Below are positions 1 through 5,914 of a DNA stretch of 13,556 bases, one piece after another. Positions within the stretch are counted from its first letter, which is position 1, and every line of letters starts with the position of its first letter. Both the position numbers and the translations under genes were made by a program. The notes beneath the pieces are model-generated. The model did no database searches, was not told the origin of the DNA, and saw nothing but the letters and a program-made list of their open reading frames with translations. The DNA comes from Dehalococcoidia bacterium (lineage in GTDB: Bacteria > Chloroflexota > Dehalococcoidia > SM23-28-2): NCBI GenBank assembly GCA_022866185.1, contig JALHUG010000239.1, positions 1 through 13,556 of the forward strand, read 5' to 3'.

Positions 1-843
1 CCGAACACCATCACCGCCTACCGGGAGACCCTGACCCTGTTCCAGAGGATCGCGCGGGAGGAGGGCTTCCCGGAGGGCGTTCGGGCCATCACCCCGGTCC
101 ACATCTACGCCTACCTGGGACGCATCGGCAGCAACGGAGTGAGCCTGGAGACGCGCCACCGCCGCCATCGGGAGGTGCGGTTCCTGTTCTCCTGGCTGAA
201 GAGGATGGGGTACATCCAGGAGAGCCCCTTCGTTCAGATCAAGAATGTCCGGTTGCCGCAGAAGATCGTCCAGCCGTACACGGCGGAGGAGATAGGGAGG
301 CTGTTGGCCTGCTGCGACACCCGGTTCTATTGGGGCAGTCGCAACCGGGCGATGATCTTGGTCCTTCTGGACACGGGGGTGCGGCGGACGGAGCTTGTGA
401 GCCTGGACCTGGCCGACCTGGATCTGGAAGCGCAGCGGCTGAGGGTGCTGCACGGGAAAGGGAACAAGCAGCGGGTGGTGCGGTTCGGCACTAGGGCCAA
501 GGAGGCGGTGGAGGACTACCTGGAGCGGTTCAGAGGCAGAGAGCCTGGTCCACTGTTTCTCTCGCGCGATGGGAAGAGGATGAGCTCTCATTCGGTGCTG
601 ATCTTCCTGAGGCGGCTGGGCAAGCAGGGAGGGGTGGAGAAGGTGAAGATGCACCGGTTTCGGCACACCTTTGCTACCTGGGCCATAGAGAACGAGGCCA
701 GGGAGCTGGACGTGCAGTACCTTTTGGGCCACAGCACGCCGGCCATGGTGCGGCGGTATTCGGCAACGTACGATTCGGAGAAGGCGGCGCGGGCCCACGA
801 GCAGTTCAGCCCGGCGGACCGCATGGGGGAGAGGATGCGATGA
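1..843 (+). CDS. Tyrosine recombinase/integrase, 5' end cut by the window edge
   Basis: The frame is open from base 1 and gives 280 visible residues. The annotated-looking GTG at 139 lies inside the protein, because the upstream codons (TITAYRETLTLF...) read as a SAM-like core-binding domain. The catalytic set is complete, numbered from the first visible codon: R128 (TGVRRTEL), K153 (HGKGNKQR), H218 and R221 (MHRFRHTFA), H244 (LLGHST) and the nucleophile Y253 (RRYSATY). XerC/D-like recombinases run to about 300 residues, so only about 20 N-terminal residues should be missing. The family cuts and rejoins DNA at specific sites through a 3'-phosphotyrosine intermediate. The gene converges on the - strand cluster with 81 bp between stop codons, and I see no clear terminator hairpin there. 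It may be the integrase of a mobile or genomic island, or one of the short stand-alone recombinases common in such genomes. I saw no att site. Confidence 0.93.
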   Translation, partial: PNTITAYRETLTLFQRIAREEGFPEGVRAITPVHIYAYLGRIGSNGVSLETRHRRHREVRFLFSWLKRMGYIQESPFVQIKNVRLPQKIVQPYTAEEIGRLLACCDTRFYWGSRNRAMILVLLDTGVRRTELVSLDLADLDLEAQRLRVLHGKGNKQRVVRFGTRAKEAVEDYLERFRGREPGPLFLSRDGKRMSSHSVLIFLRRLGKQGGVEKVKMHRFRHTFATWAIENEARELDVQYLLGHSTPAMVRRYSATYDSEKAARAHEQFSPADRMGERMR

Positions 844-924
844 CGAGGGTGGACGGTACGGAGCCCACGGTGGCGGGCTGGACGAGTGCTGCAAGCTGAA
901 CGGAGTCTTCGAGGCTGCCCGCCT

Positions 925-3309
925 TCACCTGCGCCTCCAGAACTGCCACCAGCGGCGGAGCGGCGGCAGGCGGCGGACTAGGGTGACGAAGGGGTTGACC
1001 CGCATGCGGAAGCCGCAGCCCGGCCGCGGGCACGTGATCTCCTGGCCGAGCCAGGCATCCTGCAGCGGCAGGTGCTGGAAGCAGCCCGGGCAGCGCACAG
1101 TGGGCCCCGCGCCCAGGTCCACCGCCGTCACGATGATGGGGCCGTACTGGACACCGACAAGATCTACCAGGCAGACATTTCCGCCGTCGCCACAGACAGC
1201 GAGTGGCCGTGAAGGATCCAAAGCTAGGGGCGTCGTGCTGCCCAAGAGCGGCAGCGTAGCACGCTCCTGCTCCGTCCTCGCGTCCCAGACTTTGAGAGTC
1301 TTGTCCCAGCTTGTTGAGACGATGAAGGAGCCGTCGGGACTGATGGCGCAGGTCGTGACCCCTTTGGTATGGCCGAAGAGGGTGGCCCGCTCCTTCCCCG
1401 TCTCTGTATCCCAGATCTTAAGGGTCTTGTCCTCGCTCGCCGAGACGATGAAGGAGCCGTCGAGGCTGCTGGCGCAGGCATGGACGCCGCCGGTGTGGCC
1501 GGCCAGGGTGGCTTGCTCCTGCAACGTGTCCGCATCCCAGATCTTGAGCGTAGCGTCCTCGCTTGCGGAGATAATGAAGGACCCGTCGGGGCTGATGGCG
1601 CAGGCCACGACCCAGTGGGCGTGGCCGGCGAGGGTGCCCCGCTCCTGCCCCGTGGCGGCGTCCCAGACCTTCAGGGTCTGGTCCGTGCTCGCCGAAACGA
1701 TGAAAGAACCGTCGGGGCTGATGGCGCATCCCCAGACGAGGCCGGTGTGGCCGGCTAGGGTGACCCGCTCCCGCCCTGTCTGCGCATCCCAGATCTTGAG
1801 CGTGAAGTCATCGCTGGCTGAGACGATGAACGAGCCGTCGGGGCTCACCACGCAGGCCCAGACCCTCCCCCTGTGGAATGCCAGGGTGACTCGCTCTTGC
1901 CCCGTCTGCGCGTACCAGATCTTGAGGGTCTTGAGGCTTCCCGAGACGATGAAGGAACCGTCGGGGCTGATGGCGCAGGCGCCGACAAGGTCGGTGTGGC
2001 CGGCCAGGGTGGCGCGCTCCCGCCCCGTGGCGGCGTCCCAGACCTTGAGGGTGCTGTCCTCGCTCGCCGAGACGATGAAGGAGCCATCGGGGCTCACCGC
2101 GCAGTCATTGACCGGGGCGGTATGGCCCTCCAGGGTGGCGCGCTCCCGCCCTGTCTTGGCATCCCAGACCTTGAGGGTTCCGTCCCAGCTAGCGGAGACT
2201 ACAAAGGAGCCGTCTGGGCTGATGGCGCAGGCCCAGATCACGTCCCCATGGCCCGCCAGCGTGGCCCGCTCCTGCCCTGTCTCGGCATCCCAGATCTTGA
2301 GGGTCCCGTCCCAGCTTGTTGAGACGATGAAGGAGCCGTCGGGACTGATGGCGCAGGTCGTGACCCCTTTGGTATGGCCGAAGAGGGTGGCCCGCTCCTT
2401 CCCCGTCTCCGCGTCCCAGATCTTGAGGGCTGCGTCCGAGCTCGCGGAGACGACGAAGGAGCCATCGGGGCTGATGGCGCAGGCCGTGACGTCGCTGGTG
2501 TGGCCGGTCAGGGTGGCCTGTTCCTGCCCCGTCGCCGCGTCCCAGATCTTGAGGGTCCTGTCTTCGCTCGCGGAGACGATGAAGGAGCCGTCCGGGCTCA
2601 CGGCGCAGGCCTCGGCCCGTGCCTTGTGGCCCTTCAGGGTGGCCCGCTCCCGCCCTGTCTCCGTATCCCAGATCTTGAGGGTCCAGTCCATGCTGGCCGA
2701 GACGATGTATGTGCCGTCGGGGCTCACCGCGCAAGCCCTGACTATACCCGTGTGGCCCACCAGGGTAGCCCGCTCCCGCCCTGTCCCCGTATCCCAGATC
2801 TTGAGGGTCTCGTCCAAGCTGGCCGAGACGATGCGTGTGCCGTCGGGGCTGATGGCGCAGGCCAGGACGTGGCCGTGGTGATCCCCCAGGGTGGCGCGCT
2901 CCCGCCCTGTCTGCGCGTCCCAGATCTTGAGCGTGCTGTCATCGCTGGCTGAGACGATGTATGAGCCGTCGGGGCTGATGGCGCAGGCGCCGACAAGGTC
3001 GGTGTGGCCGGAGAGGGTGCGGATGAGGGACGGGGACTCCCGCAAGGGCGTTCGCAGCCGGAGCCACGCTGTTGCACCCAGCGCGCTCCTCCGGACTAGC
3101 TGCGGCGCGAGCAAGTCGGGCACCGGCTCGTCCTCCCACTGGAGACGGTTGTAGAGCTGCTGCCACAGAAGGTCGGGTCGCGTGGACAGCACGTGCGCCT
3201 CGCGGTCCATGGCCCGCGCGAAGGCCTCGAGCGTCGCCCTGCGGTCGCCAGGAGTCAGTCGTCCGGGAGCCTCAGCGGTCATAGGCGGCTCCATGCGTCG
3301 GCCGGCCAC
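925..3309 (-). CDS. WD40-repeat protein A with shared N-terminal domain and C-terminal zinc-ribbon-like tag
   Basis: This is a 794-residue protein if the GTG start is used. In-frame ATGs at 3294 and 3282 are alternatives, and 3282 has GGAG six bases upstream. Residues about 22-99 form an unrecognised domain (ATLEAFARA, RPDLLWQQLYNRLQWEDEP) shared with the WD40 protein at 5912-8248. Residues 100-686 are 14 WD40 repeats of 42 residues (one has 41), followed by a degenerate one. The repeats are extremely uniform (ISPDGSFIVSAS, TLKIWD); variation sits at a few positions per unit. The C-terminus has IIVTAVDLGAG and a zinc-ribbon-like motif with C740, C743, C760 and C765, then a basic-aromatic tail (WWQFWRRR). 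WD40 propellers are binding platforms, so I infer a ligand-sensing or scaffold subunit for the adjacent NACHT ATPase, 36 bp upstream. It is last in the four-gene cluster. No signal peptide is visible, so it is probably cytosolic. Confidence 0.92.
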   Translation of the reverse strand: MAGRRMEPPMTAEAPGRLTPGDRRATLEAFARAMDREAHVLSTRPDLLWQQLYNRLQWEDEPVPDLLAPQLVRRSALGATAWLRLRTPLRESPSLIRTLSGHTDLVGACAISPDGSYIVSASDDSTLKIWDAQTGRERATLGDHHGHVLACAISPDGTRIVSASLDETLKIWDTGTGRERATLVGHTGIVRACAVSPDGTYIVSASMDWTLKIWDTETGRERATLKGHKARAEACAVSPDGSFIVSASEDRTLKIWDAATGQEQATLTGHTSDVTACAISPDGSFVVSASSDAALKIWDAETGKERATLFGHTKGVTTCAISPDGSFIVSTSWDGTLKIWDAETGQERATLAGHGDVIWACAISPDGSFVVSASWDGTLKVWDAKTGRERATLEGHTAPVNDCAVSPDGSFIVSASEDSTLKVWDAATGRERATLAGHTDLVGACAISPDGSFIVSGSLKTLKIWYAQTGQERVTLAFHRGRVWACVVSPDGSFIVSASDDFTLKIWDAQTGRERVTLAGHTGLVWGCAISPDGSFIVSASTDQTLKVWDAATGQERGTLAGHAHWVVACAISPDGSFIISASEDATLKIWDADTLQEQATLAGHTGGVHACASSLDGSFIVSASEDKTLKIWDTETGKERATLFGHTKGVTTCAISPDGSFIVSTSWDKTLKVWDARTEQERATLPLLGSTTPLALDPSRPLAVCGDGGNVCLVDLVGVQYGPIIVTAVDLGAGPTVRCPGCFQHLPLQDAWLGQEITCPRPGCGFRMRVNPFVTLVRRLPPLRRWWQFWRRR
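1303..1404. repeat. 102-bp perfect direct repeat, copy 1 (within WD40 gene A)
   Basis: These 102 bases are identical to 2308-2409, 1005 bp away, which is eight WD40 units less one codon. They cover the repeat 13/14 junction (GKERATLFGHTKGVTTCAIS). Identity includes synonymous positions, so it reflects recent DNA exchange or block duplication. Confidence 0.95.
2308..2409. repeat. 102-bp perfect direct repeat, copy 2 (within WD40 gene A)
   Basis: Exact match to 1303-1404. This copy covers the junction of WD40 repeats 5 and 6. The flanking bases differ on both sides, which delimits the exchanged block. Confidence 0.95.
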
Positions 3310-3345
3310 CTCGCGAGGCGCGGCGGGATGTCCTCATCTTCGCTC

Positions 3346-5874
3346 CTACTTGCTTTGACGAGATCCTCCAGCCACAAACGGGTTCACTTTGAGCGGCCCG
3401 CCGCACCCCTCTTGCGGACACTCGATCTCCTGGCCGAGCCATTCGTCCTGCAAGGGCGATGACTTGTTGCAGAAGGGGCACCGGATCACGTGGCCGTCGC
3501 CCTTGCCAAAATCCACGGCCGTGACGATGATACGACGTCTGCCGCCGGCCGCCACGCCTCGCTCCCGCGGCTCACCGGGCAGCCGCTCCAGCGCCAGACG
3601 GAAGTCATCAAGAAGGGCGAAGACGCCGGTGTATGTTTTCGTCACGTTGCCCTGGGCGTCGGCGCTCTCCACGACCCCGACCTCCGCCGCCTTCCGTTCA
3701 AGGAACCGAAAGTCAGTGAGGGTGGCGTGGAGCTCGTCCCACATCTCGGCCAGCGTCTGCTGGTACGGCAGTTCGGACATCTTGCGGAGGTTGGGGGTCG
3801 TCTTCTCGTCACGCTTGATCTCCAGCTCCTGGGTGTCGAAGTACTCCGCCAAAGCGCGATGCCGCTTCCCCTTTTCATCGCTGGCCAGGTAGTCCTCCGC
3901 CACCACCCCACCCAGCTGGCGGTGGTAGAAGGTCATCAAGGAAGCACCGTCGGCGCTGCGCTCCGTCAGGTAGGGCTCCAGGTCGAAGTACAGGCGCGAC
4001 CATACGACGACCGGCAGCCGTTGGACATCCGGCGATCTTGGCGAGCGACTTTTGAAGTCGGACAGGATGTCTGCATCACTGGACATCACGTCCAGCAGCT
4101 CGTCCTCGGATAGGCCGTTCTTAGCCGCAACCAGGTAGCCGAGGCTGCGCGAGACCAGCACCTCGCCGTGATTCGCATCCAGCGAGAGCCGCCCAAAGAG
4201 GTCGCGGATGACACCCGGGATGTCAGGGCTCAGCGCTCTATCTGTGGAGTAGGACGTCCAGCGGCGGGCCTCCTCGAAGGCCAGCTTCAGGTAGAGGGGC
4301 AGACCGTTGCCGCTGAACTTGCCCAGCACCTCGTCTCGCTGATGGTCCTGAAGAGCCCTGCCCGCGTCCTCCAGCCACAGCTCCAGCAGCTGGCGACCTT
4401 CATCCGGCGGCATGGGCCGCAGCTCCACCAGGCTTGTTGCCGGTAGCCGACGCTCGAGGGCGGACAGGCACTCGCCAGGCAGCGTCGAGACAACTAGGCG
4501 CACGTGCCCGGGCAGTTCGGCGGGGAGCCAGACGAGGCTGCGGGCGTTGTTGGCGTCGGAAAGCTGGTCCAGCGCATCCAGAAACAAGATCAGTGGTCGC
4601 TGGGCTGTGGCCAGGGCCAGCCGCTTGGGGAACTCCTCCGCCAGCTCCCGGTAGCCGGCGGGCACGGTCGATTCGTCCGCACCGTAGCGGCGGGAGATCT
4701 GGCGGCACAGGTTCTCCAGCAGCGACCGGATGTCCGCCGACCCAGGCGTCGCCCCGATGAACCGAATGACGACCTCGGCGTCGGGATGGTCACGCCGGGT
4801 CTGCTGGACTGCCCGGGCCATCACGGCCGATTTGCCCGACCCGGAGGCGCCCCACACCGTGAGCGGGTGACGGTCGCCTCCCCCTACGTAGTCGCCGATG
4901 GTTTTCAGGATGCCCGTGCGGCCGGTGAAGAACCTGGCGCGGTCCTCGCCAAAGGCCTCATGGTCGTTCACTTCTTCGTCCAGGGCCTCCACTTTTTCCA
5001 GCCGCTGAATCTCCGCCTCGATGATCCGGGACAGGGACTTGAACACGTCATCGCACAGCTTGTCGACGTGGTCGGTAGTGATACCGCTGCCTGTCCATGT
5101 GGCCTCGTACTCGTGGATGTTGCCGGGGAGCAGATTGCGCAGCCTGCTCTTCAGTTCGTCCCGACGTGCGGCGGCCTCGGTGTCCGGATTTCCGCTGGCG
5201 TCCAGGTCGACGAAGTCCTTCGCGCTCGAATCCTGCGGCAGGTCTTTGATCGTCCGGAAGAAGCAGAAGACATGCTCGGGGGCGTCCGCAACCCGCAGCG
5301 CCCCCTGAGCGATCTCCTGCTCGGTGGCCGACGCCTCGTACTTCATCCGGTCGTGGGCCTCGAGCGGCATTCCCTCCACAGCCTTGAGCAGGATGGAACG
5401 GAGGTCGCGCTCGACTGCGTCCCATCTGTCGAAGTCCTCGTATTCTCCCTCGCGCGGCCTCAAGCAGTACTCGGGCGGGACCGCGTTGTTGTCCCTCAGA
5501 TACCATTCCCTCAGCCGCTGCTGCTCTTCGGCGGGAATGCGCCGGCAGATCTCTTCGAACTCATCGGCGGCGATCTGCGGCGGCAATGGACGCCAGCCGT
5601 AGCGGTCACCGAGGAGCACGATGAAGTTGGGGCGCGGCGTGATCCTCCGACACCGCTCGATCTCGCCCAGGCAGATGTTCATGGTCTGCTGGTCGAGGGC
5701 CGCCTCCTCGCTCACGCCCCAGCGCAGGTCGATGGCCTGGAAGCGGGCGCCGTGCTGCATGCACAGCTCGCGCAGCCTGGGGAACACCCGCTCCTGCAGC
5801 GCGTTGCGTTCCTCCTTGAGGTCGCTGAAGGTGGAGCTCACGAAGATCCGGAATGTCCTGCCTAGCTGTGCCAC
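3346..5874 (-). CDS. DUF4062-NACHT STAND ATPase ending in a zinc-ribbon-like tag (no WD40 array)
   Basis: An 842-residue protein. Residues 5-100 are a DUF4062 domain (RTFRIFVSSTFSDLKEERNA; RYGWRP at 91-96), and the HVFCFFRTIKDLP segment near 201-213 also fits the NPHP3/NWD1/TEP1-like group. The NACHT/AAA module has Walker A GASGSGKS (342-349), Walker B LILFLDALDQL (428-438), a sensor-like LVVSTLPG (460-467) and GLPLYLKLA (524-532). A winged-helix-like region follows (MTFYHRQLGGVVAEDYL near 647-663). Related proteins often continue into WD40 repeats. This one instead ends after about 100 residues with IIVTAVDFGKG and C799, C802, C819, C824. The start is GTG with a strong AAAGGAGG six bases upstream. 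STAND ATPases are NTP-driven switches that oligomerise after sensing a trigger. Sensing is probably supplied by the WD40 proteins encoded on both sides. DUF4062 is the likely output or adaptor part, but its activity is not established from sequence. Confidence 0.93.
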   Translation of the reverse strand: MAQLGRTFRIFVSSTFSDLKEERNALQERVFPRLRELCMQHGARFQAIDLRWGVSEEAALDQQTMNICLGEIERCRRITPRPNFIVLLGDRYGWRPLPPQIAADEFEEICRRIPAEEQQRLREWYLRDNNAVPPEYCLRPREGEYEDFDRWDAVERDLRSILLKAVEGMPLEAHDRMKYEASATEQEIAQGALRVADAPEHVFCFFRTIKDLPQDSSAKDFVDLDASGNPDTEAAARRDELKSRLRNLLPGNIHEYEATWTGSGITTDHVDKLCDDVFKSLSRIIEAEIQRLEKVEALDEEVNDHEAFGEDRARFFTGRTGILKTIGDYVGGGDRHPLTVWGASGSGKSAVMARAVQQTRRDHPDAEVVIRFIGATPGSADIRSLLENLCRQISRRYGADESTVPAGYRELAEEFPKRLALATAQRPLILFLDALDQLSDANNARSLVWLPAELPGHVRLVVSTLPGECLSALERRLPATSLVELRPMPPDEGRQLLELWLEDAGRALQDHQRDEVLGKFSGNGLPLYLKLAFEEARRWTSYSTDRALSPDIPGVIRDLFGRLSLDANHGEVLVSRSLGYLVAAKNGLSEDELLDVMSSDADILSDFKSRSPRSPDVQRLPVVVWSRLYFDLEPYLTERSADGASLMTFYHRQLGGVVAEDYLASDEKGKRHRALAEYFDTQELEIKRDEKTTPNLRKMSELPYQQTLAEMWDELHATLTDFRFLERKAAEVGVVESADAQGNVTKTYTGVFALLDDFRLALERLPGEPRERGVAAGGRRRIIVTAVDFGKGDGHVIRCPFCNKSSPLQDEWLGQEIECPQEGCGGPLKVNPFVAGGSRQSK

Positions 5875-5914
5875 CTCACACCTCCTTTCCTAGCGAATCG
5901 CCCGGCTGTCGTCA
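5833..5914 (-). repeat. WD40-to-DUF4062 gene junction, intact copy
   Basis: From the stop of WD40 gene B through the first 14 codons of the DUF4062-NACHT gene. It is homologous to 12335-12415. Both have TGACG at the upstream stop, a gap of 36-37 bp, GTGTGAG/GTATGAG just before the start, a GGCAC second-codon region, ACATTCC and TTCGTGAGCTC. After codon 14 this copy continues as a normal DUF4062 domain. Confidence 0.8.
5881..5888 (-). promoter_or_regulatory. Ribosome binding site of the DUF4062-NACHT gene
   Basis: AAAGGAGG lies six bases before the GTG start at 5874. This supports the GTG, which also places the DUF4062 start motif at its usual position near the N-terminus. Confidence 0.8.

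Larger units (their letters stand above)
1249..3009 (-). repeat. 126-bp tandem repeat array encoding 14 WD40 units
   Basis: The coding DNA for residues 100-686 of WD40 protein A is a tandem array with a period of 126 bp (123 bp in the ninth unit). Units are highly similar at DNA level as well as protein level, which points to recent amplification or gene conversion. This is not a CRISPR: the repeats are coding, in frame and without spacers. Confidence 0.9.

Noticed and set aside
840..899. A 19-residue frame overlapping the recombinase stop as ATGA
   Set aside because: It is too short and compositionally plain to call a gene. It is mentioned only as a possible remnant.
983..2881. A 632-codon open frame on the + strand opposite WD40 gene A
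   Set aside because: It is the complement of the in-frame 126-bp WD40 array. Because the period is a multiple of three, a stop-free antisense unit stays stop-free. The translation is a low-complexity repetition with no family features, while the - strand gives textbook WD40 repeats.
1249..3009. Regular repeats that might be taken for a CRISPR or satellite
   Set aside because: The unit is 126 bp, in frame, without unique spacers, and translates into WD40 blades.
3272..3337. A 21-residue frame with AGGAGCG before its ATG, overlapping the start of WD40 gene A
   Set aside because: It could couple translation of WD40 A, but it has no conserved feature and lies mostly in the alternative start region of that gene. 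There is not enough to annotate a leader peptide.
4504..5865. A 453-codon open frame on the + strand opposite the DUF4062-NACHT gene
   Set aside because: High GC makes long antisense frames common. The product has no recognisable motifs and the - strand carries Walker A and B and DUF4062.
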